64,000 nt of DNA from Sebastes aleutianus (lineage: Eukaryota; Chordata; Actinopteri; Perciformes; Sebastidae). The stretch lies in assembly GCA_916700875.1 (NCBI GenBank), contig CAKAKS010000068.1:27559253-27623252 (forward strand), read 5' to 3'. The notes below the pieces were generated by a model that saw only the letters and a list, made by a program, of their open reading frames with translations, ran no database searches and was not told the DNA's origin. Shown one piece after another: positions 13,091 to 24,000 of the stretch. How positions within the stretch are numbered: the stretch's first letter is position 1; the number at the start of each line of letters is the position of its first letter. A program made the position numbers and the translations under genes.

Positions 13091-14333
13091 AAGAGTCATC
13101 TGTTCATTTCAATTTAGTGTTGAGACAGCGGGGTATAAAAATTTTGTATTCAACAACTGCAAAGCGACATAATTTTGCCATCTCTGTCTCAAGAGCACAT
13201 GGTTAATTTCCAGCTCCCCTTTCAATGAAATACACTGCGTTACTTCTGACATTGACTTGAATACTAGAGGTCTTAGTCCGTTCTTAGAGCCTCTTCACTG
13301 TGAGGTGTATTCAGTTTTGCCATTTATATCCCAATAGTTATAATTATGGCCAACGATTAAATGGTAAATGTCACTATACTGTAGCACACTCCCTTACTGT
13401 AAATGTAGGGATTGTGATAAACCATATGATTGATGCCTTTGGGGCACTTGCTGGCCATTTTGGTGTAAAGAAAAAGCTTCAAAGGTTATGATTTTGTAAC
13501 CACAGGAAGGTACGAGTGTGCATGTGTAGACAAGTGTGATGTCTTGAGACCGCTGCATGATGCATGCACTCGGCAATCTGTTTAGTTGCGAACCTGCAGA
13601 GCATCTCTTATATAATGGCAAAGCGCTTTCATACATTTGCAAAAAAAAAGAGACTAAATTCACAAGCATGCATGCGCTTACACACCCTCTCTCGCTCACA
13701 TACACACACAATAATGTAATTCTTATCATATAATCAAAACCGTTCACCCTGAGCTGAAGTACTCACACAATTTGTGAAAATATTTTTCCAAGCTTTTGAT
13801 TATGACAAACATGTTCTCTGACACAACACCTTAATGATTCCATTACTGTATTTACTGTGGTGGTTGGCAACTGTTCGCCCACATGCTCAGTATCTGCATT
13901 GTCTCACCCACTCACAAATGGTTTAGGTGCTGGGTGGGAAGGTAGAGAGAGAGCCTACGGTTTTGAGTAGATCACGCAATATTGCTGCTTACACACACAC
14001 ACACAGGCGTGAAGCACCTCTGACTCTGACAAACCAAGCACACACACACACACACAGAAACGCTGCAACACCATCAGGGTCAGCAATTACAGTCATTTGC
14101 ATTTTTTTTCCAGGAATAAACTCCAGTTACAACTTCCCATGCATATTAAAAATTACTGATATGATGGATATATTAACACAGATCCTTGACATATAAAGTA
14201 TGTTACTGTGTGATTTGACAAAAAAAAAGAAAATAGTGTAAATGCAAGTGGTCTACAAGTGTCCCCCTCTCCACCCCACAGATAACAATTAACTGTGCTA
14301 TTCCCAGTTATTTCATGAATGAGGTGCTCCATG

Positions 14334-14500
14334 GATCAGAATCAGAATCAGAATCAGAATTGTGTTTATTGCCAGGTGTAAGAGGTATACATTAGGAATT
14401 TGCTTTTGGTTTTGTTGGTGCAAGTAAGCAGTATAATAACAAAAGAATAGATCAAAATAAAAATAATAATATAGATGGCATCTATACCAGCACCTATTAC
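14334..14500. repeat. (AGAATC)n-bounded dispersed repeat
   Basis: Four AGAATC units are followed by TTTATTGCCAGGTGTAAG and a GGAATTTGCTTTTGG line. This arrangement recurs in many fish genomes, probably as the 3' end of a retroelement read on the minus strand. Class not determined. Confidence 0.55.
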
Positions 14501-14616
14501 AGTAGGCTAAATCTATGGACACACACACGCCCATAATAAACGCTTAGAATAAAGACACAGGCCTATATGTCTGTGAGGATAAGATGCTGATTTGATGGCT
14601 CTTCACCATGTCTCAC

Positions 14617-14724
14617 CTGCTCGTTCGTTGCCAGCTCTTTCTCCAGCTGTCGGTGTTTGTTGTGCCACACCAAATAGTGGATAGGATAACGACTCTTCTC
14701 CGGAGTTTTCTTAGCAGAAATCAT
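14617..14724 (-). CDS. ankrd13b: Ankyrin repeat domain protein 13B, first coding exon (partial gene)
   Basis: Seen: on the minus strand an ATG at 14,724 opens a 36-codon exon that ends at a GTGAGA donor (14,616-14,611), phase 0. The translation contains RYPIHYLVWHNKHRQLEKEL, which I match from memory to the N-terminus of human ANKRD13B (KYPLHYLVWHNRHRELEKEV). Family knowledge: ANKRD13 proteins carry N-terminal ankyrin repeats and C-terminal ubiquitin-interacting motifs, bind Lys63-linked ubiquitin on internalised receptors and act at the plasma membrane and endosomes. Context: it lies head-to-head with git1, the arrangement I know for human ANKRD13B and GIT1. All later exons (ankyrin repeats, central domain, ubiquitin-interacting motifs) must lie left of position 1, because I find none in 1-14,610. 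The 13B rather than 13A/13D assignment rests mainly on synteny. Confidence 0.85.
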
Positions 14725-14735
14725 CCTCGGATCAT
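14721..14735 (-). promoter_or_regulatory. Short upstream ORF overlapping the ankrd13b start codon
   Basis: Eleven bases upstream of the ankrd13b ATG there is another ATG in a different frame. It reads Met-Ile-Arg-Gly and stops at a TGA that shares bases with the main ATG (ATGA overlap). A ribosome that starts here would terminate on top of the real start. Whether it is used depends on where transcription starts, which cannot be read from the sequence. Confidence 0.5.
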
Positions 14736-15640
14736 AGTTTGCCTCCTCGACTTCTTCTCTGTGTATTGTAAGGATACTTTGTTGTTAATTTGAGCTATAT
14801 AATCAAACCTATCATCCTTTTTATCGGTGGTGATGCCCAAAGGCGTATTATAGTGGTAGCCTTTTGCGCGTCAGAAACAGTGAATGATTATTCCCTCCTT
14901 AGAATAAACAGCAAACCCAGTTATAGAATAAAACCCCCTCGTTTGATTGTCTCCGTAGAGGCTACACCTTTATTTCTTAACCACCCGTTCCTCCACCTCT
15001 CTCTCTCTCTCTTTCTCTCTCTCCTCTGCCTACTCTAACACATCTACCCTCCTCCTCTCCTCCCATCCGGTGGTGACTGAGAAAGATGCGTTGACAAGCT
15101 GCAATGAAATGTGCGCACACTCAGCCAATCCGCTGTCAGGGATGTTGAGATAAAACATATGCCTCGTGAAAAAAAAAAAAGAACTGCAGAAATTATATGT
15201 TTAAAAGGGAAACTACATAGCATAATAACCCCCTACAGGAATCTCCAAGTAGTGATATACTGGAGAGGTAAAAACTGCAAAATACCATACACACAAATTC
15301 AGGATTAAAATGTATACATTTAAAGTCTAAACCTCAAGTCTAATCCTGTACTCCTTTAGTGTTTTTTTTTTTGTTCAATGTCATGCTTCTGCATAACATC
15401 TTGTTTGTGTTACATGCTATTTCTAGTTTTTTGTTTTATTTAATTCAAATTTAGATTTGGTGTGTTTTTGACTGTCTAGGTCCCATGTTGAATTGAATCT
15501 GTTTTTTTTTTTGATTTTTGGTTTAATTCTATTGTTTTTTCGTAAATATATTTTATGGATTTTCAAAGTCTTTATCCAACAAGAGAAGAAAATACAAAAC
15601 ATATATATTTGATATATTAAACCCGTTAAACCCATAGGAT
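14725..15640 (-). promoter_or_regulatory. Upstream region of ankrd13b (probable 5' UTR and promoter)
   Basis: About 0.9 kb between the ankrd13b start and the duplicated block. A CT-rich tract (GA-rich on the ankrd13b strand) lies at about 14,998-15,064. I see no clear TATA box or initiator for ankrd13b. From 15,360 the DNA becomes very A/T-rich and looks like repeat rather than promoter. The transcription start is not determined. Confidence 0.35.
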
Positions 15641-16911
15641 TACAGGTTACAGAATATATTCAGGTGAAGGACAGAAAAACAAAGATAACTAAATAAATAA
15701 AAATAAAAATAACATTCAAATTTTAATTTAAAATTAAAATGAAATTAAAAATTAAAAATTAAAAATTAAAAATTAAAAATTAAAAATTAAAAATTAAAAA
15801 TTAAAACAAATTAAATAAAAGGGAGGGGGATTGCTCACTACTGTAATGTGACATTTATGGGTTCGACCTTTGGTTTAATTTTTATATGTGTTTTATTTTA
15901 ATTTGTATGTTGTTGACAGAATTAAATAAAAATAAATGTGATAACAACAACAGCAATAAAATAGTAATATCAATAATAATAATCATAATAATAACATAAA
16001 AATGTTCCATATACACAAATAAATAAATAAACAAGTTTTGTTAAGGAAGGTATTGGTTTTAAAGGGGACCATTCATCTGTTGCTAGCAGGGCTATTGCTT
16101 TAAAAATTTCACAGATGCAAAACATCCGCAGTAGGCCTAGTTAATATTGAACCAATCCTTATATTGCTGTTTAAATGAGACAACAAAGTAGGTCTCAGGT
16201 CAATGGGATGTCTTACATTTAAAGGTCCCATATTGTAAAAAGTGAGATTTTCACGTCTTTTATATTATAAAGCAGGTTTAAGTGCTTTATAAAGTACTGT
16301 TAAACTATCAAAACGCTCAATATACAGAGAAATACACACAGCCCGTATTCAGTAATTGTGTGTTTGAAACAAGCCGTTATAGGAATTCTGTCCATTTGTG
16401 ATGTCACAAGTGTACAATATTTAGATCATTACACCGTTTTAAAAAATAAACATTCTAAATGTGTCCCAGTTAATTTCCTGTTGCATTGTATGTAAATAAC
16501 ATCAGCTGACAGGAAGTAAACATGGATCCAAGCTGTTACCTAGCAACGCAGTTCCGATGCAATTCCATTGAAATGCACTAAAACGGAGCGTTTCAGACAG
16601 AGGGTAAATGCAGGTATATTCAGACAGACGGTATGAGGCAAATAAAGTTTTTTTTTTTTTAACATTATAGTATGTAAACATGTTATAGTAGAAACACAAA
16701 ATACAAGTATGAACCTGAAAATGAGCATGATATGGGACCTTTAAATCCTGTTCATAAATATCTATAGCTACATTTTTTTTTCGCTAAATATTGGTGAGTT
16801 GATTTTTCTATATCTTGTCTGTGAAATGCATCTCACCTTTAAAGAATGACATCATTATTTCACCCCTCCCCCCTCCCTGCTCCTCCATAGGTAGGCTGCA
16901 GGGATGCTGGG
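15641..16911. repeat. Tandem duplication upstream of git1, copy 1 (carries a MITE)
   Basis: Copy 1 begins with ACAGGTTACAGAATATATTC and ends with CTCCATAGGTAGGCTGCAGG; copy 2 (16,912-17,695) has the same landmarks in the same order. Shared landmarks also include GGGAGGGGGATTGCTCACTA, a TTCCATATA line and ATGCAAAACATCCGCAGTAG. Copy 1 holds an A/T-rich 8-bp tandem array at about 15,740-15,806. It is longer than copy 2 mainly because of the MITE at 16,223-16,740. Confidence 0.9.
16223..16740. mobile_element. TTAA-flanked MITE, 518 bp (piggyBac-like)
   Basis: Inverted termini AGGTCCCATAT / ATATGGGACCT are flanked by TTAA on both sides. Copy 2 of the surrounding duplication keeps the uninterrupted site (CTTACATTTAAATCCTG, near 17,516-17,532), so the insertion limits are directly visible. 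A TTAA target site fits non-autonomous piggyBac elements; the start of the terminus is not the canonical CCC of the best-known piggyBac, so the superfamily is an inference. Confidence 0.85.
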
Positions 16912-17264
16912 TTACAGGTTACAGAATACATTCAGGTGAAGGACGGAAAAAACACAAGATAACTAAATAAATTAAAATTAAAATTAAATTAAAATTAAAT
17001 TTTAAATTTTAAATTTTAAATTTCAAATTTTAAATTTAAATTTTAAATTTTAAATTTTAAATTTTAAATTTTAAATTTTAAATTTTAAATTTAAAAATTT
17101 GATTTAATAAATAAAAGGGAGGGGGATTGCTCACTACTGTAATGGGACATTTATGGGTTCCACCCTTGGTTTAATTTTTATATGTGTTTTATTTGAATTT
17201 GTGTGTTGTTGACAGAATGAAATAAAAATACATGTGATAACAACAACAGCAATAAAATAGTAAA

Positions 17265-17301
<37 letters not shown>

Positions 17302-17695
17302 TAAAAATGTTCCATATAAATACATAAATAAATAAGTTTTGTTAAAGGAAGATATTCTTCAGTATGTCAGTTAAGGTTTTAAAGGGGACCATGGTACTTT
17401 CATCTTTTGCTAGCAGGGCTATTGCTTTAACATTTCACAGATGCAAAACATCCGCAGTAGGCCTAAATATAATATTGAACCAATCCTTATATTGCTGTCC
17501 AGGTCAATGGGATGTCTTACATTTAAATCCTGTTCATAAATATCTAACTCCATTTTTTTTTTTTTTATATTGTTGCATTGATTTTTCTATGTCTTGCTCT
17601 ATTTTTTCTGTGAAATCCATCTCACCTTTAAAGAATGACAGCATTATTTCACCCCTCCCTGCTCCTCCATAGGTAGGCTGCAGGGATGCTGCTGG
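16912..17695. repeat. Tandem duplication upstream of git1, copy 2 (empty site)
   Basis: Second copy of the block described at 15,641-16,911, lacking the MITE. Its A/T core (16,972-17,098) is a different 8-bp array (TAAATTTT units) from that of copy 1, and it gained an AAT microsatellite at 17,263-17,300. The copy ends about 365 bp before the git1 start codon and is followed by a TG run (17,694-17,712). Confidence 0.9.
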
Positions 17696-17712
17696 GTGTG
17701 TGTGTGTGTGTG

Positions 17713-18060
17713 CGGAAACTGACAGGTAGAGAGAGCTGCCGTCTCTCGGTGAGTCGCAGGCGATGCAACGAACAGATTTTAGTAAATATTCAGATATGAG
17801 GTTCATACAAACATAGCCAGATGTTTGCATAACTTACAGCTCCAGAGTTTGAGTGCAGCAGTGGACGTGGGCGAAGAAGAGACACCGCAAGGAACAGATT
17901 CAACCAGTCAGCTGGCTCCGGGAGAACCCATCACACCAACCCGGCTTCCGGGGATTCAGGGGCCGCATCGGTTGACGGCAGACGTCGGTGTGAGAATCAG
18001 GGCGAAACATCATCCAGCCGCACATCAACCATCTCAATAACAGCCACTTTTTCTTCCGAG
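17713..18060 (+). promoter_or_regulatory. git1 proximal promoter and 5' UTR
   Basis: This stretch between the TG run and the git1 ATG has higher G+C and more CpG than its surroundings and includes a GACGTC palindrome at 17,981. I see no convincing TATA box. The context up to the ATG reads TTCTTCCGAGATGTC. The transcription start cannot be placed. Confidence 0.45.
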
Positions 18061-21000
18061 ATGTCAAGAAAGCTACAAAGGACAGAAGTCTGCGCCGACT
18101 GCAGTGCGCCAGGTAGGAAAAATAAATCACAAAATACTGGAACAATACGTCAGGGGAGGGCGATAACAAGGCCGAATCTGCTGTCACTGTCAGCGGGTCC
18201 GCAGAGTAGGAAAACACCAGGCTTTCCAAGCGTCGCTTAGGCCGTAAATAAACAGTGAAAAATAGGCGTGTTGAAAAATCTTTACTCTAATAGCTTCTCA
18301 TCGTTAATTAAGCAGCTTAATATATATTTAACCAATATATGAGGGTTTATTTGCTGCAGTGGGCAATTTAAGTGTCATATTTATGTCTTGTTTCTGCTCG
18401 GAGAGACGTTTGTTTTGATTTTTCGTGACCGTTGGGACAGATAACGCGTTAGCTTAGCATTAGCTTAGCATTAGCTACACGTTAGCTTAGCATTAGCTAC
18501 ACGTTAGCTTAGCATTAGCTTAGCCTTAGCTTAGCCTTAGCTTAGCATAAGCTAACGAAGCAGCAACGATGTTGACTCACTGCGCTGCGGGCTATTATTA
18601 TTATTATTATTAAACATCTTGGCTTACACCACCATATACTAACATACAATATCATGATTATATTTCATTTATTATAGTTATTGTTCTCTTACCTGCCTGC
18701 GGCGTTTTGTGATTGTGTACCTGGCTAACAGTTGCTAGTTTAGCTTAGCTTAACGTTAGCTAGTCTAAGCTAAGTTGTTGCTATGAGCTGTTTCAGCAGC
18801 TACAGTCTTTTTATAGGACTCTGACATTAGTTGTTGGTAGTTTCTGTAGACTGTTGGAAAAGCCCTGATAGAGTTTACCTATTTGAGTGAAGATTTTTAT
18901 GTTTTATACTCATTTATTTCACTGTTCCACACAAATTAAATAAGGCTGGGGGATTTTAAAGGAGCAAATTCATTTGAGAGTCACACCTAAAGTGGCACAT
19001 TTAACCTAATTCAACATGAAAAAGAATAAACATGTCAGAGAAAAGTAATCCATATTATTGTGCATGAAATAGGTATGAGTTTGAGTGAAGATTTGTATGT
19101 TTTATACTCATATATTTCTTCATTTTGTTCCAGAAATGAAATAGTCAGGGATTTTAAAGGAGCAAATTCATTTGAAAGTCACACCTAAAGTGGCACATTT
19201 AACCTAATTCAACATTAAGTCAAAAAGAATAAACCTGTCAGAGAAAAAGTAATATGTTATCCATATTATTGTGCATGAAATAGGTATGACCACTGCTATG
19301 AGCGTTCATGTCTGCAGGTTACTATTCATTTATTTCACTGTTCCACACAAATTAAATGACACTGAGGCAAAATGAAGGAGCAAATTCATTTTAAGAGTCA
19401 CCCTAAAGTGGCACGTTTAACCTGTCTCAACATGAAGTCGAAACCTGTCAGAGAAAAGTAATATGTTATCCATAATATTGCGCATGAAATAGGTATGACC
19501 ACTGCTATGAAGCGTTCATGTCTGCGACTAACTACTCATTTATTTCACTGTTCCACACAAATTAAATGACGCTGAGGGAATTTAAAGGAGCAAATTCATT
19601 TGAAAGTCACACCTAAAGTGGCACATTTAACCTAATTCAACATGAAAAATAATAAACCTGTCATAGCAAAAGTAATCCATATTATTGTGCATGAAATAGG
19701 TATGACCACTGCTATGAAGAGTGTCATGTCTGCAGGTTTACTTTTACCTCGTCTGCCCCCATCATCTGTGTTTGAGTGAAGATTTGTATGTAGTATACTC
19801 ATTTATTTCACTGTTCTACACTTTAGAAATTAAATAACGCTGAGGGAATTTAAAGGAGCAAATTCATTTAAAAAGCCACCTTAAAGTGGCACATTTAACC
19901 TAATTCAACATGAAGTCGAAACCTGTCAGAGTAAAGCAATATGTTGTCCATATTATTGTGCACGAAATAGGTAGGACCACTGCAATGAAGCATTCATGTC
20001 TGCAGATTACTACTAATTTATTTCACTGTTCCACACAAATTAAATAACGCTGAGGGAATTTAAAGGAGCAAATTCATTTGAAAGTCACACCTAAAGTGGC
20101 ACATTTAACCTAATTCAACATGAAAAATAATAAACCTGTCATAGCAAAAGTAATCCATATTATTGTGCATGAAATAGGTATGACCACTGCGATGAGCGTT
20201 CATGTCTGTAGGTTACTTTTACCTCGTCGCCCGCATCATCTGTGTTTTTGTCAGAAAGTAGAGGTATAGTGCCAAATCCACCTTGGTATCCCCTCCCCTT
20301 GCCTCTCTACCTTGTAGCCTCACACGTCCTCATGTCTAGTTTGAAGCACTTGATGTGTGTTGCCTGCATTCATTCATGTGCATTACAACAGCTGCCCTCT
20401 TCACAGCTGCTCCCCCTGATAGCAGTGTGTGTGTGTGTGTCTGTGTGTGCAAAAACTGTCATAAGCTTTAGGGCCCTACTACTCAGTGTTCAAAATCTTG
20501 CTGCTTCATGACCTGAACCTATTTCTTGCTACTACTGTACACTCCTGCTGTCTGTTCTCCTGCCCCCTCAATTGCATTTCCTACTTAATAATCTGACCAG
20601 CACTAACCAACTGAACTTGAACGTGTTTACTTGAATGCCATTAGCAATTTACAATATGATTAATGTGTGATGTAACAAATTAAACGTGTTTGGAAAAGTG
20701 TGCATCATTTTCATAATGGTGGTGAGCTTGTTTGTGTACCTGTTACTAGCTGTTTATTTCTTCTACTACCTACCATCCTAGCCCCTCCTTACGACGACAT
20801 GCACACACACGCATTGCGTTCTGCAAAATGCTGACCTAGCCACTGGTGACAGGCCACCTCCCTAGTACTACCCAGCTTTGTGTCGTAGGGATAACTCGAT
20901 GGCATGGCTACAAAGGACGACTGATACTCCCAGTCCAAGCCAAGCCTCAGGAGGCTTTAATGTCATGCCGTGGCAATCTGCACAGTTTATAGCAACAATG

Positions 21001-24000
21001 AATCACGTTGTCATGATAGTAAACTCTTTATTGAGCACAGATGCAATTGTATAAGAAACTGAGACTCTTTGTGCAAGCATTTAGAGCAGTTTGACAGTGG
21101 CGTCCGGTTCCTATATCGTGTTATGTTGTGTTACTGTTGATGTTGTGACCGGTGTTTGGTCAAGTTTAAAAAGCAAACCTTTGAGAAAATACAAATTATG
21201 TGTATGAATTGCAACCTAGTAGTGACTTGGGCCAGCAAGTGGACCTACATGTTGCTCCTGGATATTAAAATGGTTATTTAAAGCTGTAAGACTCCTCCAG
21301 TATGAAATATGATTTAACCTGTGATATGTTTTAGTGTGGAAACTTACCAGTCAAATTATGTAAATGCAAGCAAGTTACATTTGTTATTTCAGCAGGAGTT
21401 TTCCACCCTTTAAATGTTATCATTCACCATTAATACTCATTGTAATACATGTTTTTTTATGCAGGCTTAAGTGGCAGTTATAAAAACAAATGTCAATGCT
21501 GTATTGATGAATTAGGCCAACTTTAGGCTAAATTATGTCATGCTGCAGATTTGGCCAATACTTGCTGCCAATAGTCTATTCAGGTCTAATAGCTTAATGG
21601 TGTAGCCTCATATTGATCCAGCGAGCCAAGCAGATAGCATAGCCTGTGGGAGTTTTTATATTTATTACGCAGATTAAGGAATTAAATTGCTGCAGTCCAG
21701 CCTTTAAAGCCTACGGGCTACTGTTCTAAACTAGGCTATAGCTCTTATCAAAGCCATTTTGCATCGCTGCTACTTTTTCTGCAGGCGAAAAGACTTACAG
21801 CATGCCAGTTCATCTGATGATGGACTATTTTAGCTCCATTAATACCCTAAGCCCAGACAGTTTTATCCTGGCCTGAGAGTGACTAATACAGATAGGAGAT
21901 GTGTGTGTTTGTGAATGCATCATGTGCATGTAAGTGTGCATATATTTGTTTTGATATTGCAGATTGTATTAGTCGTGAGCTGCTCATCACATCAGGGTCC
22001 TGAGGGCATACACATGACCCAGACTCTATGACTAGTCTGCCAGTGTCAGTAGACTGGCATAGGCCTTAGCTGCTTCTCCTCCCATTCTCACCTCATTCAC
22101 ACTCATCTATTCCGATGTCGGGTAGAAAAAAGTGATGTTCCTGCCAGAATAATGCACGCCACTGCAATATCACACCGAACAGACTAAAACAAATACCAAA
22201 TGTTGTTATGGAAACCTCAGACTTCTGTCGAAAACTCGTAGATGTGACATTTGGCGCAGCCAGTGAGGCACTGGTCTTATACCAAGCTGCTTATGACTGA
22301 AAGGTTAGAGTTTATTTGGTTTGTATGTATGCGTGTAGAAGCATGCACATTTTTGTGATATTTCCGTCATCTGAAATGTCTTCAACTATTTACCATTTCC
22401 CCTTTTCACATAGACTATTGCTGTAATATATAATATGGTAAAAATATTCTGGACTTGTGTTACTTTGACTCTGACTTTGACCTTCAGCCTTACTTACTGA
22501 TTAGTTTAAATTATTCTTATAGGTTCAATTGAGCCCTACAATAAGGCCTAACAAGTAATGGAGTATACTGGACTAAGGGGAGCTGTATTACAACCCAATA
22601 TATATGATAATCAGTGTGTATGATCCAGTTTCATACAGGTATTTAGTACTTCCATAGCATCTTCTAACTGTAGCTAACACAACTCACAAAGGCTGTCAGA
22701 TAATGCAGTGTTATGATGTATATCTTCTTCATATAATCATACTGAGAGATTACTGTTGACAGTTTTCATGTCTAATTATTATAAATGATTGTAAGTAAAA
22801 TATTACTATTATTATTGCAAAATTAATTACAACACTATCTGGTAAACACAGCTGTTTGCTTAATTACAAAGATGCATATCTTTATCCTCATTGATAGCAA
22901 GCTTGCTTTGCTTTTAATGTGCCTTATAAAATACTATAATTGCACATTCATTTGTGAAATGTAAATTACTTCATTAGAGTTTTGCTGATAAAGGATCACT
23001 GTACTTAAACTTCATGGTGTTGCTCATCTTTAAGTTTGTCATTCTGTGTATACATATCCACATCATTCATTAAACACCTCTTACTGCATGTTAGCAACTG
23101 AGAAAAGAGGACTAAAGTGAGCATATGTTTGACTTGACCTTGAATGAGAAAAGAGGACTAAAAGGAGCATGTGTCTGATTTGACCTTGAGCGAAGCCTGG
23201 GCAGGGTAGCAGTGTAGGTCTTCTTAATTGGGAGAAAAAAAAGCCACCCATACAGTCCTGCTGTGGTAATAAACCGTAATTTTCCCCTCCATATTATAAC
23301 CATTGTATATTGAAGGGTTTATTGTATTATTGTAACACACCCTGGACTAAAGTGACTGTTGTTTGTGGTGAAGCACTTCTTTACAATGCTGAAAAAGTCT
23401 TTCCATCACACACAGCATGTTTATAAGGCTTGTAATCCCATTCATCTCGTTGTGTTTGCCTATCAGACCCGGGCTGGACCAGTATCAACCGAGGGGTCCT
23501 GATCTGTGATGAATGCTGTTCTGTCCACCGCAGCTTAGGCCGCCATATCTCCATAGTCAAGCACCTGAGGCACAGCGGATGGCCTCCCGCACTACTGCAG
23601 GTAAGGCTGAGAAATGAAGAGTGAAGGAAAAGGAAATGAAGTTAAAGCAAATACAGTACCTGGGGCCCAGAATACTACTACAGAAGATGAGGACTAGTAC
23701 AGAAATCTGACTCAGAACTGAGGATGCAAATCCATTCCCCCAGGTTTTCCTGTGTTTATTTGTATTTTCTCTACTTATGTTAAATTCTATACACATTCAT
23801 GTGTTTGTACACATACTTTCAGCTTTTTGGTTATGAAAATAATAAATTAAAAACATTGCAATACAATAATGCATTTGGGCTGCAACGTGACTCACCAGAA
23901 TATTCTTATAATTTTCTTGCATTGCGGTGAACCATCAATGAGTCACTGCTGCGTGTGTGTGTGTTTCAGATGGTTCAGACCTTGGCCAGTAACGGGGCCA

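Larger units (their letters stand above)
1..14616 (-). other. ankrd13b intron 1 (partial), no other gene recognised
   Basis: The 14.6 kb left of ankrd13b exon 1 contain no exon that I can recognise on either strand. Open frames here are short, have no family resemblance, and run through microsatellites or polypyrimidine tracts. The identifiable content is repeats, annotated separately: a sequence shared with 44.7-45.1 kb, a CA microsatellite at 1,998-2,037, a hairpin at 2,896-2,958, a SINE tail, a LINE end with an ATGG tail, a Tc1-like relic, a hAT-like MITE, a TG microsatellite at 11,228-11,253 and a (AGAATC)n-flanked repeat. The stretches 1,670-1,850 and 7,870-7,990 look less repeat-like and could be conserved non-coding elements, but nothing in the sequence proves it. 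Confidence 0.6.

Noticed and set aside
18880..20235. Regularly spaced repeats considered as a CRISPR-like array
   Set aside because: The unit is over 200 bp, conserved along its whole length rather than repeat-plus-unique-spacer, and lies in a vertebrate intron.
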